Shown: positions 17,793-27,100 of the stretch, piece after piece
How positions within the stretch are numbered: the stretch's first letter is position 1
Layout of the letters: every line of letters begins with the position of its first letter
DNA from: Thermoplasmata archaeon
Lineage (GTDB): Archaea; Thermoplasmatota; Thermoplasmata; Lutacidiplasmatales; UBA184
Direction: 5' to 3'
DNA: 34,944 nucleotides
NCBI GenBank assembly: GCA_021816955.1
Contig: JAKAWP010000012.1
Coordinates: forward strand, 1 to 34,944
Position numbers and translations under genes: made by a program
Notes under the pieces: generated by a model
Database searches by the model: none
What the model was told of the DNA's origin: nothing
Seen by the model: only the letters and a program-made list of their open reading frames with translations

Positions 17793-18983
17793 TCACTTGT
17801 ACGGGAGGAACTCTCGGCCGAGGAGCTCGCGCCCGAGGATCATCCGCATGACGTTGAGCCCGCCTTCCGCCCCGACCAAGTACGACGTCACGCCCCTCAA
17901 GCCGAGCTCGAGGCCGACGTCCTTCGTGTAGCCGGCCGCCCCGAACCACATCATCACCCGCTTCACGCACTCGAACGCGAGCGGCGGTGCCGTGAGCTTC
18001 ACGGCCGCGACGGTCCGCTCGATCTCGCTCCGCTGCGCGGCGCCGCCGCGGTCGAGGTACGTGTCGATGAGCCACGCCGCCCGTCGGCACTGCCACTTGA
18101 CCGCTTCGAGCTGGGCGTACAGGTCGGCGAGCTCGAACTGGATCCCCTCGAACTTGCCGAGCGGTCGGCCAAAGACCGTCCGTTCCTTGATGTGGCGCAT
18201 CCCGGTTTCGAGCGCGCGCTCCGCGGCGCCGACGCACGCAGCGCTCACGAACGTCCGAGCCACGGTGAACCCTTCCATCGCACGGCCGAAGCCTTCGCCG
18301 TCGGCGCCGATGAGGTAGTGCGCGGGCACCGGCGCGTCCGTGTAGGTGATCGCCCCGGTGGAGATCCCCATCCGTCCCATGTTCTCGAACCGCTGGGTCG
18401 AGCGCCCCGGGCCGTTCGTGGGGACGTAGAGAAATCGAAACCCCCCCTCTTCGGCCCGCGTCAGGGTGAGGTGGCCGCCGCCCATCCGTCGGGCCTCCTC
18501 GACCCCGGAGAGGAACGCCTTCTCGCCCCGGACCGTGAACCCGTCCGCGCTCTTGCGCGACGTGGTGCGGAGGTGGGCGAGATCGCTCCCGCCGGTCGGC
18601 TCGGTCGTCGCGATCCCCAGGAACGCCCGGCCGCGGCAGACGGCCGGCAGGACCTCGCGCTTGGCCTCCTCGGTCCCGTACCGGGCGAAGATCCGGCCCC
18701 ACCCAGCCTCCAGGAGGAAGAAGACCGCGGTCGCCATCGAGGAGTCGCCCCGTCCGACCTCCTCGGCGGCGAGCTCGGTCAGGACGGCGGACGCGCCCAT
18801 CCCGCCGTACTCGGACGGCACCGGCATCGCGAGAAGACCGAGTTCGGCCATCCCGGCGATCACCTCGTCCGGGATGCGGCCTTGCCCGTCGATCCGCCGT
18901 TCGTTCGGCCGAAGCACGCGGTCGCCGAAGCGGCGAACGGCGTCCTGGAACGCCCGCTCTTCGTCGGTCAGCTCGAACTGCAT
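17793..18983 (-). CDS. Acyl-CoA dehydrogenase
   Basis: MQFELTDEERAFQDAVRRFGDRVL, GLLAMPVPSEYGGMG, TEPTGGSDLAHLRTTSRK, RTVFGRPLGKFEGIQFELADL. TTAA box 26 nt upstream of ATG 18983. Confidence 0.93.
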   Translation of the reverse strand: MQFELTDEERAFQDAVRRFGDRVLRPNERRIDGQGRIPDEVIAGMAELGLLAMPVPSEYGGMGASAVLTELAAEEVGRGDSSMATAVFFLLEAGWGRIFARYGTEEAKREVLPAVCRGRAFLGIATTEPTGGSDLAHLRTTSRKSADGFTVRGEKAFLSGVEEARRMGGGHLTLTRAEEGGFRFLYVPTNGPGRSTQRFENMGRMGISTGAITYTDAPVPAHYLIGADGEGFGRAMEGFTVARTFVSAACVGAAERALETGMRHIKERTVFGRPLGKFEGIQFELADLYAQLEAVKWQCRRAAWLIDTYLDRGGAAQRSEIERTVAAVKLTAPPLAFECVKRVMMWFGAAGYTKDVGLELGLRGVTSYLVGAEGGLNVMRMILGRELLGREFLPYK

Positions 18984-19037
18984 CGCGGGGGCGAACGGGG
19001 CGGGGTTAATCACCTTCGCCCCGGGCGCTCGCCTCGG

Positions 19038-20699
19038 CTACAGCGCGATCGGCTCCCCCGGTCGCACGGGGAGCACGTTCGTCCGTACGCCGCGGGCGCG
19101 CAGGAGCTCCTCGAGGCGGTCGGCGCGCTGCTCGGTGTGCACCGGCACGATCGATTTCGGTCCGACGGTCGCGATGAAGTCGAGGAGCTCGTCGTGGGTC
19201 GCGTGCCCGCTCGCGTGGTAGCCGACGTCGTCGGGATGGTCGAACCGGAGCCGCTCGACGCCGGCGTTGTCCCGCAAGTGGCGGAAGCCGACCTGGTCCA
19301 TGCGCGCCCAGCGGATCCACGCCTGCAACCGGCGGAAGTCGAACTCCTGCTCTTCGCCGTGGGATTCGCTCGATGAGTACAGCCAGAGGCCGCCGGGCGT
19401 CGCGGCCCGCAGGTCGACCAGGTCGTTGCAGTCGAAGAAGCTGAAGCAGACGATCCAATGGCCCGGCGACCGGGCGATCTCTTGCGGGGCGAGCAGCGCG
19501 GAAAAGAACGCGTCGCGTACGAATCGCCGCCAGCGTTTCGTCTCCGAGGTCGGTTCTTCCAAGATCCGCATTCCCCCCGCGGAGAGGTCGAGCTCCACGG
19601 TCGGGTCGGCGGCGTGCAAGAGGTGGAGGAGGTAGGCGTCCTTCGGGGTCAGCACGAGCTGGCGGCCGGTATCGAGCGCGACGCGTCGGAACCGTCGCAA
19701 TCGCTCCACATTCCGGGGCCCAAAGTCGGCGACGACGAGCTTGCCCGCGTACGCCTCGACCTTCCGCCGGCAGTTCCGCTCGACGTCGTCTTCCGTGATC
19801 CGGCGCTGGACCGCGGTCGCTCCCCTCGGCTGGAGGCGGGTGCCCTCCGTCACGAGCGTGAGGTCGGACGCTTCGCGGGCGAGGAGGTCGGCGAACCGGC
19901 CGGTCTCCCGTCCCCGTTCGCCGTGAAACCTCAGGTCCCCGGTGTAGCCGACCGCCCCGCCGTCGGTGCTCAGGAGGTACCCCACCGCTCCGTAGACCGA
20001 GTGATCGACGGTGTGCCAGCGGAGCTCCATCCCGTCCCAGCGCTGGGGCGCCCGGCTCGGCGGCTGGGCGTCGAACGACTTGTTCGAGGGGGAGTACGGG
20101 GACGTCGCGAGGATCGACGCGAGGTCGGCCGGCGTCTCCTCCAAGGTCGCGAACGCGCGGGCGCGCGCTCCGTTGGCGGACGATTCGAGCAATTGGGCGG
20201 CGCGGCCCGTGGCGCGGCCGTCGGCCGGAGCGCGGGGGATCCGGGGCGTGTAGAACGCGATCTCGTTCGGGAGGAGGCTGGCCATCCCGCTCTCCTGCCA
20301 AGCGCGCACCAACGCGGCCGTCGTGGGCGTCGCCACGATGGGGATGTCGGGGTGGAGAAAGGCGATCCCTCCCACGTGGTCGAGATGACCGTGGGAGACG
20401 AGGACCGCGGACGCGTGCCCGGGTGGCCAGTCGCGGTCTCCGTGCGGGTAGTCGAACCCCGGGAAGATGTCCGGTCGGTACAACCCCCGCACCTTCGGGA
20501 GCAGTCCGGTCTCGACCCAGTCGACGAGGCCCCGCGCCGGTCGCGGCTGCACGAACTCTTCGTACAGCTGGTTCATCCGTCGGTAGTTCGTGCCGAAGTC
20601 GAGCAGGAGCTCGACCGCTCCCTGCTCGAGCCGGATCTTCGTGCCGCCGATCGTGTCGTGACCGTCGAAGACCGTGAGTCTCGGGCCGTCCCGGGCCAT
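19038..20699 (-). CDS. MBL-fold metallo-hydrolase, RNase J / beta-CASP-like
   Basis: SHGHLDHVGGIAFL, GYTGDLRFHG, C-terminal ASGHATHDELLDFIATVGPKSIVPVHTEQ. Confidence 0.82.
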   Translation of the reverse strand: MARDGPRLTVFDGHDTIGGTKIRLEQGAVELLLDFGTNYRRMNQLYEEFVQPRPARGLVDWVETGLLPKVRGLYRPDIFPGFDYPHGDRDWPPGHASAVLVSHGHLDHVGGIAFLHPDIPIVATPTTAALVRAWQESGMASLLPNEIAFYTPRIPRAPADGRATGRAAQLLESSANGARARAFATLEETPADLASILATSPYSPSNKSFDAQPPSRAPQRWDGMELRWHTVDHSVYGAVGYLLSTDGGAVGYTGDLRFHGERGRETGRFADLLAREASDLTLVTEGTRLQPRGATAVQRRITEDDVERNCRRKVEAYAGKLVVADFGPRNVERLRRFRRVALDTGRQLVLTPKDAYLLHLLHAADPTVELDLSAGGMRILEEPTSETKRWRRFVRDAFFSALLAPQEIARSPGHWIVCFSFFDCNDLVDLRAATPGGLWLYSSSESHGEEQEFDFRRLQAWIRWARMDQVGFRHLRDNAGVERLRFDHPDDVGYHASGHATHDELLDFIATVGPKSIVPVHTEQRADRLEELLRARGVRTNVLPVRPGEPIAL

Positions 20700-20818
20700 C
20701 GTCGTCTCCCCTCCGCCTTCCCGGTATTTCTACCCGGTGCCTGCGCGCTCGGATCGGCGAGCCCGCGCGGGGCGACGCAACCCTAAAGCCCCCCGGCCGG
20801 TGCGCCGGGTCCCGAGCC

Positions 20819-21850
20819 ATGCGCATCCGCGTCGCGGTGAACGGATACGGGACGATCGGCAAGCGGGTCGCCGACGCCGTGAACCGCCAATCGGACATGA
20901 CCCTGGTCGGCGTGGCGAAGACCCGTCCGAGCTTCGAAGCCCGCCGCGCGGTGGAGAAGGGCTACCGCCTGTACGTGACCGGCGGCGGCTCCCGGGACGA
21001 GTTCGAGGCGGCCGGGCTCCCCGTCGCCGGGGGGCTGGACGACCTGCTCCGGGACGCCGACATCGTCGTCGATGCCGCGCCGGACAAGGTCGGGGCCGAG
21101 AATCGGGCGATCTACGCGCGCGCGGGCAAGCCCGTCATCTTCCAGGGCGGGGAGAAGGCGAACGTCGCCGAGGCGTCGTTCAACGCGCTCGGCAACTACG
21201 ACGCCTGCCGCGGAAAGCGCTCGCTGCGCGTCGTGAGCTGCAACACGACCGGGCTCGCCCGGGCGGCGGCGGTCTTCCGGGCCCGCTGGGGAGTCGAGCA
21301 CTGGGAAGTCACCCTCGTGCGCCGGGCGAGCGACCCGGCGGAGACGAAGCGGGGGCCGATCAACGGGATCCTTCCGACGTTCCAATTGCCGTCCCACCAC
21401 GGACCGGACGTCCAGACGATCTTTCCGGGCCTGCCGATCGCGACGACCGCGGTCGTCGTCCCGACGACGCTCATGCACGTTCACGTGAACCACCTTCGTC
21501 TCGAGCGCGCGCCGTCCGGGCCCGCGGAGGTGTTGGACGCGCTCCGAGCGACGCCGCGGTTCCACCTGTTCGCCCGCTGGGAACACGTCGACGGCACGCC
21601 GCAGGTGATGGAGTACGCTCGCGACCGGGGGATCGGCCACAACGACATGATGGAGAACGTCGTCTGGGAGGACGGGCTCCGCCTCGAGGGGCGGGACCTG
21701 TACTTCTTCCAGGCGATCCATCAGGAGTCGATCGTCGTGCCGGAGAACATCGACGCGATCCGGGCCGTCTTCGACGCGGCGAAGGACGGCCCGGCGTCGA
21801 TCGCCCAGACCGACCGGGCGCTCGGCCTCCCGCCGCCCCGAGCCGCGTAG
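20819..21850 (+). CDS. gap: Type II glyceraldehyde-3-phosphate dehydrogenase (archaeal)
   Basis: MRIRVAVNGYGTIGKRVADAVNRQSDMTLVGVAKTRPSFEA, VVSCNTTGLAR. TAAAG box 35 nt upstream. Confidence 0.95.
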   Translation: MRIRVAVNGYGTIGKRVADAVNRQSDMTLVGVAKTRPSFEARRAVEKGYRLYVTGGGSRDEFEAAGLPVAGGLDDLLRDADIVVDAAPDKVGAENRAIYARAGKPVIFQGGEKANVAEASFNALGNYDACRGKRSLRVVSCNTTGLARAAAVFRARWGVEHWEVTLVRRASDPAETKRGPINGILPTFQLPSHHGPDVQTIFPGLPIATTAVVVPTTLMHVHVNHLRLERAPSGPAEVLDALRATPRFHLFARWEHVDGTPQVMEYARDRGIGHNDMMENVVWEDGLRLEGRDLYFFQAIHQESIVVPENIDAIRAVFDAAKDGPASIAQTDRALGLPPPRAA

Positions 21851-21870
21851 CCGTCGTCGGGAAAACACCA

Positions 21871-21875
21871 TATAG
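21871..21875 (+). promoter_or_regulatory. TATA-like box upstream of rpoE1
   Basis: ACCATATAGACGG, 27 nt before the ATG. Confidence 0.55.
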
Positions 21876-21897
21876 ACGGCCCCGCTCGCACCGCGCT

Positions 21898-22533
21898 ATG
21901 TATTATCTGGACCGTCGGCACGATGTCGTTCGGATCCCGCCCGAGCGCCTCGGCGCCGAGCTGTCGACCACTCTCACCGAGCTCGCCCAGCAGCAGTTCG
22001 AAGGGAAGCTCGTCGATGGCCAGAACTTGGTCGTCCTGATCCGCGACGTCACCCCGAAGGGGGAGGGGCATATCATCCACGGCGACGGCGGCGTCTACCA
22101 GGAGGTCGAGTACGAGGCCCTGCTCTCCCGGGCCGAGATCCAGGAGGTCGTCGAGGGCGCGGTGGTCGAGATCCGAAAGTTCGGGGCGTTCGTCCGCTTC
22201 GGCCCGCTGGACGGCCTCCTCCACGTCTCGCAGGTGATGGACGACCGGGTCAACATCGACGAGCACAACCAGCGGCTGGTCGGCGTCGAGTCCAAGCGCG
22301 ACCTGAAGGTCGGCTACAAGGTCCGCGCCCGCGTCGTGTCGCTCTCCCTTTCGGAGATCTCCCCGCGGGACAGCCGCATCGGGCTCACGATGCGCCAGCC
22401 CGGGCTCGGTCGGCTTGAGTGGATCGAGGACGCCCACAAGAAGGCCGACGAGCGCGGCGGTGCGAAGAAGGCTCCGAAGAAGGAGACGGCGGCGAAGCCG
22501 GCCGCGGCCGCCCCGTCGAAGGCGGCGTCATGA
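21898..22533 (+). CDS. rpoE1: DNA-directed RNA polymerase subunit E' (Rpo7) with Lys/Ala-rich C-terminal extension
   Basis: MYYLDRRHDVVRIPPERLGAELSTTLTELAQQQFEGKLVDGQNLVVLI...VVEGAVVEIRKFGAFVRFGPLDGLLHVSQVMDD (S1 domain). TATAG 27 nt upstream of the ATG. Confidence 0.95.
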   Translation: MYYLDRRHDVVRIPPERLGAELSTTLTELAQQQFEGKLVDGQNLVVLIRDVTPKGEGHIIHGDGGVYQEVEYEALLSRAEIQEVVEGAVVEIRKFGAFVRFGPLDGLLHVSQVMDDRVNIDEHNQRLVGVESKRDLKVGYKVRARVVSLSLSEISPRDSRIGLTMRQPGLGRLEWIEDAHKKADERGGAKKAPKKETAAKPAAAAPSKAAS

Positions 22534-22715
22534 TCAACCTGAAGGCCTGCAAGAGCTGCTCGTCGATCACCGACCAAGCGAAGTGCCCGCGCTGCGGCGG
22601 GGAGACCTCCCGAGAGTGGCAGGGATACCTCGTCGTCATCGACCCCGAGAAGTCCGAGATCGCCCGGAGGATGGGGATCCATGCCGCGGGACGCTACGCG
22701 CTCCGCGTCAAGTGA
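22530..22715 (+). CDS. spt4: RNA polymerase subunit E'' / transcription elongation factor Spt4
   Basis: MINLKACKSCSSITDQAKCPRCGGETSREWQGYLVVIDPEKSEIARRMGIHAAGRYALRVK; ATGA overlap with the rpoE1 stop. Confidence 0.95.
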   Translation: MINLKACKSCSSITDQAKCPRCGGETSREWQGYLVVIDPEKSEIARRMGIHAAGRYALRVK

Positions 22716-23238
22716 CACGGCGGATCGGGTGGTTCCCGAGACGCTGCGGCCCGCGCTCGCCGCCCGCTACGGCCCGGTCTACCGCGGAGCGGCGGCGAAC
22801 GCCGCGCTCCGGCGCCTCGGCGTCTTCGGCGCGTGCGGCGACCTCGTGACCGCCCGGGCAATCGAGGTCGGCCGGCTCCCGCTGGTCGGGATCGTCGACT
22901 ACAAGACACGACGATCGGAGACGATCGATCCGGCCCGGTTCGCCCCCCTCGCGGCCCGTCGGACGGTCCGGGTCGCGAACCCGGCGGGCGAGCTCACGTG
23001 GGCGCTGCGGACGGCGGTCCGATCGCTCGTCGGTTCGGGAGGCGGCCTCGTCGAAGTCGACGGGGAAGACGACCTCGGCTCGCTCGCGCTGGTCGAATCG
23101 CTTCCGCTCGGGGCCACCGTTATATACGGCATCCCGGGTGAGGGGGTCTCCTTCGTTCGCGTCGACGGCGCGGCCAAGGATCGCGTGACCAAGCTCATCG
23201 CCCAGATGGAAACGAAGACGGCTTCGCATGGAGATTGA
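22681..23238 (+). CDS. GTP-dependent dephospho-CoA kinase (DUF359)
   Basis: DLVTARAIEVGRLPLVGIVDYKTRR, VANPAGELTWAL, VDGEDDLGSLALVESLPLGATVIYGIPGEGV; located in the conserved archaeal rpoE-spt4-DUF359-rps24e order. Confidence 0.92.
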   Translation: MPRDATRSASSDTADRVVPETLRPALAARYGPVYRGAAANAALRRLGVFGACGDLVTARAIEVGRLPLVGIVDYKTRRSETIDPARFAPLAARRTVRVANPAGELTWALRTAVRSLVGSGGGLVEVDGEDDLGSLALVESLPLGATVIYGIPGEGVSFVRVDGAAKDRVTKLIAQMETKTASHGD

Positions 23239-23614
23239 ACTGACCGACCGGCGCTCGAACCCGCTGTTGAAGCGCAGCGAGGTTCAGTTCGCGGTCAACC
23301 ACGCCTCGAAGCCGACCCCGACGCGCGCGGAGGTCCGCGCGGCGCTCGCCCAGACGCTCAACGTCCCCTCCGACCGCATCGTGATCGAACGGATGGCGGC
23401 GAAGTTCGGGACCGCCCGAACCGTCGGCGAGGCGATGGTCTACGAGACGAAGGACGTCGCTCTCGAGGTCGTCCGCGAGCACATCCTCCTCCGCAACGGG
23501 CTGAAGACGAAGGCGGCAAAGCCGGGAAGCGAATCGGCCGCCGCGGCCCCGGCGCCGTCGGCCGACGCCGCTCCCCCGAGCCCTCCGGCGAAGGCGCCGG
23601 CATCGGGGGCGTGA
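23228..23614 (+). CDS. rps24e: 30S ribosomal protein S24e with Ala/Pro-rich C-terminal tail
   Basis: MEIELTDRRSNPLLKRSEVQFAVNHASKPTPTRAEVRAALAQTLNVPSDRIVIERMAAKFGTARTVGEAMVYET. Confidence 0.95.
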   Translation: MEIELTDRRSNPLLKRSEVQFAVNHASKPTPTRAEVRAALAQTLNVPSDRIVIERMAAKFGTARTVGEAMVYETKDVALEVVREHILLRNGLKTKAAKPGSESAAAAPAPSADAAPPSPPAKAPASGA

Positions 23615-23620
23615 GCGGCC

Positions 23621-23830
23621 GTGGCGAAGGCCCGAATCGGCTTGTACGAACTGAAGGGCGACACCCTCACCCGTTCGCACGCGTTCTGCCCGAAGTGCGG
23701 TCCTGGCGTTTTCTTGGCGGAGCACGCCAACCGCCGCGCCTGCGGCCGGTGCGGCTACAGCGAGTCGCGAGCGCCCGCTCCGTCCTCGCCGAAGGGTAAG
23801 CCGGCCGGCAAGACCCCGAAGGGGCGGTAA
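23621..23830 (+). CDS. rps27ae: 30S ribosomal protein S27ae
   Basis: Zinc ribbon [30 protein letters not shown] start; follows S24e. Confidence 0.93.
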   Translation: MAKARIGLYELKGDTLTRSHAFCPKCGPGVFLAEHANRRACGRCGYSESRAPAPSSPKGKPAGKTPKGR

Positions 23831-23952
23831 CTTTCGCACCGATCTTCTCCTCCCATTCGGCCGCTTCGGGGGGTCTTCGGGTCGAAGCTCACCTTTAAGC
23901 GACCCATCGCGCCTCGTCCGTCCACCCGCGGCCGAGCGGCCGCTCGAAGGTC

Positions 23953-24627
23953 ATGGAAACGACGCCGAGCCCCCCCCGCCACGCCCAAGGACCGATGGTG
24001 AATCCGCCGGTGCATTCGGGGGCGATCGTGCTCCTCGTCGGCGTGGTGCAGTTCGTGATCGTCGGGATGGCCCTCACCCAGCTCAAGTATCCTGGCTACA
24101 GCCTCACCGGTAACTACATCAGCGACCTCGGCAACACGTCGACCTCCCCGTGGTACTTCGTCTTCAACGGCTCGATCATCGCGCTCGGGGTCCTGTCGTT
24201 CTTCGGCGTCCTCATGATCTGGGGAGCGTTCAAGCCGGGACTCCTTCGGCTCGCGGGCCTTGCGCTGCTCTTGGTGGCGTCGATCGCGGCGATCGGCGTC
24301 GGGGTCTTTCCCGAGAACGTGAACGGAGGGATCCACGGTCTCGCGTCGCTGCTGGTCTTCTTGCCGTCCGGCCTCGCGATGGTGCTGCTCAGCGGGACGA
24401 TGCTGCGAGATACCCGCTGGCAGGGGTTCCGCTTCTTCACGTTCCTGCTCGGCGTGATCACCCTGGTCGCGCTCGCGCTCTACCTGCCCCAGTACTGGGG
24501 TCCGCTCGGACCGGGCGGCCTCGAACGGATCGTCGTCTATCCGGTCCTGATCTGGGCGTTCGTCATCTCGATCCACCTTCGCCAGCTCCCGTCGACGGTG
24601 AAGATCGGCCACCTCGCCAAAGTTTGA
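23953..24627 (+). CDS. DUF998-family membrane protein
   Basis: Six hydrophobic segments; YPGYSLTGNYISDLGNTSTSPWYFVFNGSIIALGVLSFFGV is typical of DUF998. Confidence 0.8.
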   Translation: METTPSPPRHAQGPMVNPPVHSGAIVLLVGVVQFVIVGMALTQLKYPGYSLTGNYISDLGNTSTSPWYFVFNGSIIALGVLSFFGVLMIWGAFKPGLLRLAGLALLLVASIAAIGVGVFPENVNGGIHGLASLLVFLPSGLAMVLLSGTMLRDTRWQGFRFFTFLLGVITLVALALYLPQYWGPLGPGGLERIVVYPVLIWAFVISIHLRQLPSTVKIGHLAKV

Positions 24628-24658
24628 CCGGTCGATTGCGCGGGCGCGGGGCGGATCG

Positions 24659-25867
24659 TCAGGCGGGCTCGGCCGGTAGACCGCGGACGATCTCCTCGGC
24701 CAGGCCGAACGACGACGTCGCGGCCGGGGACGGCGCGTTCAGCACGTGCGTCATCCGCGGGCCGTTGACGATGACGAAGTCGTCCACGAGCGCTCCCCGG
24801 CGGTCGACGGCCTGGGCGCGGACGCCCGCGCCGCCCGGTTCGAGGTCGTCCGCCGTGAGCGACGGGACGAGGCGAGCGAGGTCGCGGGCGAACCACCCGC
24901 GGCTCCTCGAGCGGAGGAACTCGTAGCTCCCCGTGCCGAACAGGCGCCGGGCGAGGCGAACGCTCCCCGGCCAGCTCGCCGTCTCCCAGAGATCGCGCAG
25001 GGAGATCGTGCCGCGGCGATACCCTTCGCGAGCGAGGGCGAGCACGGCGTTCGGCCCGGCCTCGATGCGCCCGGTGATCGTCAGGGTGAGGTGGACGCCG
25101 AGAAACGGTAGACCCGGGTCGGGGACCGGGTAGATCAGCCGGGTGAGTCCCAGACGACGCGCCGCCCGCACCCAGTAGTACTCGCCCCGGAACGGCACGA
25201 TCCGAACGGGCGGGTCGAGGCCGGAACAGCGCGCGACCCGGTCCGAGTCGAGCCCCGCGCAGTTGATGAGGTAGCGGGCCCGAACCGTCCCGCCGTCCGC
25301 GAGCCTGACCGTCACCCCGTCGCGGTCGGCGGTCACGCCGGTCACTTCGGCGCCGACGCGCACGAGGTGCCCGCGGGTGGATAGATCGCGCGCGAGGGCC
25401 CGGGCGACCTCGGCGTAGTCGGTGATCCCCGCGGTCGGGACCTCCAGCGCGGCGACGCCCGCGACCTCGGGCTCGAGCGTTCGGAGCTCGTCGGCCGTGA
25501 CCAACCGGACCCCGGCGACCCCGTTCTTCTCGGCGCGCCGGCGGATCTGCTCGAGCGCCGGCAGCTCCGCCGGCGCGGCCGCGACGATCAGCTTTCCGAC
25601 GATCCGATACGGAAGCCGGCGCTCCGCCAGGAACTTGAGGAGGAGTTCGCGTCCCCGCCGGCACGTTCGGGCCTTGACCGAGCCCGGCCGGTAGTAGGCG
25701 CCCGAATGGATCACTCCGCTGTTGTGGCCGGTCTGGTGCGCCCCGACCGCCGCCTCCTTTTCGAGGACGGTCACGCGCGCCTCGGACCGTTGCTGCGCCA
25801 CGGTCCAGGCGGTGGCCAACCCGACGATCCCCCCGCCGACCACGACGACATCGTCCCGTTCGGTCAT
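24659..25867 (-). CDS. FAD-dependent oxidoreductase, L-2-hydroxyglutarate oxidase (LhgO)-like
   Basis: MTERDDVVVVGGGIVGLATAWTVAQ...VGAHQTGHNSGVIHSGAYYRPGSVKA...RYLINCAGLDSDRVA...PFRGEYYWV. ATG 25867. Confidence 0.88.
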   Translation of the reverse strand: MTERDDVVVVGGGIVGLATAWTVAQQRSEARVTVLEKEAAVGAHQTGHNSGVIHSGAYYRPGSVKARTCRRGRELLLKFLAERRLPYRIVGKLIVAAAPAELPALEQIRRRAEKNGVAGVRLVTADELRTLEPEVAGVAALEVPTAGITDYAEVARALARDLSTRGHLVRVGAEVTGVTADRDGVTVRLADGGTVRARYLINCAGLDSDRVARCSGLDPPVRIVPFRGEYYWVRAARRLGLTRLIYPVPDPGLPFLGVHLTLTITGRIEAGPNAVLALAREGYRRGTISLRDLWETASWPGSVRLARRLFGTGSYEFLRSRSRGWFARDLARLVPSLTADDLEPGGAGVRAQAVDRRGALVDDFVIVNGPRMTHVLNAPSPAATSSFGLAEEIVRGLPAEPA

Positions 25868-25960
25868 CGAGGAACCCGGTCGACGGCCCACGCACGGCCC
25901 GCCGCCGGCCCGGAGGCGGCAACCGTATAATCTCTGCTCGTTCGAGGGCGCCGATTGAGC

Positions 25961-27097
25961 ATGGGCGTTCGCTTGCGAGTTCCCCGAGAGACCGCGGACG
26001 GCGAGCGCCGCGTGGCCCTCGTACCGGAGATCGCCCGTCGGCTCGTCAAGGCCGGCCACGACGTCGCGGTCGAGACCCGGGCGGGCGACGCGAGCGGATA
26101 TCCCGACCGCCTCTTTTCGGAGGTCGGCGCTCGCGTGGTCGCCTCGTCGGGCGAGCTGTATCGCGACGCCGAGGTCGTCGTGCGGGTCGGGATGCCGACC
26201 CGGGCCGAAATCGACGCCCTCCCGGAGGGCACCGTCGTCGTCGGGCTGCTCACTCCGCACCGGTTTCTCGACGAAGTCGCGGCGCTCGCGAAGCGCCGAG
26301 TGACGGCGTTCTCGCTCGACCTCATCCCCCGGATCACCCGCGCGCAGGGGATGGACGTCCTGTCGAGCCAGGCGACGGTCGCGGGCTACAAGGCGATGCT
26401 GATCGGAGCCGAGCGGGCCCCCAAGTTCCTCCCGATGCTGACGACGGCGGCCGGGACGATCCGCCCCGCCAAGGTCCTCGTGCTCGGGGCCGGCGTCGCC
26501 GGGCTCATGGCGATCGCGACCGCCCGCCGGCTCGGGGCGATCGTCGAGGCGTACGACGTCCGTCGCGCCGCCGGCGAGCAGGTCCGCAGCCTCGGAGCGA
26601 AGTTCCTCGAGCTCGAGATCAACGCCGAGGGTCAGGGGGGCTACGCCCGGGAGCTCACGGCCGAAGAGAAGGCGAAGGAGCAAGAGATGGTCGCTCGGGC
26701 CGTGGCCGAAGCGGACGTGATCATCACGACCGCCGCGATTCCCGGCCGGCGCGCTCCGCTCCTCGTCAGCGCGGCGATGGTCGCTCGCATGCGACCGGGA
26801 GCGGTCCTCGTCGACCTCGCCGCGGAGTCCGGCGGCAACTGTGAGCTCACCCGGCCGGGAGAGACCGTGCGGGTCGGGGACGTCACGATCGTCGGCCCGC
26901 TCCACCTTCCGAGCCAGCTGGCCTACCACGCGAGCCAGATGTTCGCGCGCAACGTGCAGGCGTTCCTCGAACTCCTGATCGGGAAGGACGGCCGGCTCGT
27001 GACCGAGTACACGGACGAGATCCTGACGGCGAGCCTGCTCGTGACGGCGGGCGAGGTCCGTCACGCCCCGACCGCGAAGCTCCTGGAGGGACGGTAG
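25961..27097 (+). CDS. pntAA: NAD(P) transhydrogenase subunit alpha, part 1
   Basis: RLRVPRETADGERRVALVPEIARRLVKAGHDVAVE...VLVLGAGVAGLMAIATARRLGAIVEAYDVRRAAGEQVRSLGAKFLEL. TATAAT 35 nt upstream. A TTG at 25955 is an alternative start. Confidence 0.93.
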   Translation: MGVRLRVPRETADGERRVALVPEIARRLVKAGHDVAVETRAGDASGYPDRLFSEVGARVVASSGELYRDAEVVVRVGMPTRAEIDALPEGTVVVGLLTPHRFLDEVAALAKRRVTAFSLDLIPRITRAQGMDVLSSQATVAGYKAMLIGAERAPKFLPMLTTAAGTIRPAKVLVLGAGVAGLMAIATARRLGAIVEAYDVRRAAGEQVRSLGAKFLELEINAEGQGGYARELTAEEKAKEQEMVARAVAEADVIITTAAIPGRRAPLLVSAAMVARMRPGAVLVDLAAESGGNCELTRPGETVRVGDVTIVGPLHLPSQLAYHASQMFARNVQAFLELLIGKDGRLVTEYTDEILTASLLVTAGEVRHAPTAKLLEGR

Positions 27098-27100
27098 GCG

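Noticed and set aside
16804-18702. 632-aa minus ORF as a fusion protein
   Set aside because: Its upstream half is a shadow frame of the acyl-CoA dehydrogenase; thiL begins at ATG 17784.
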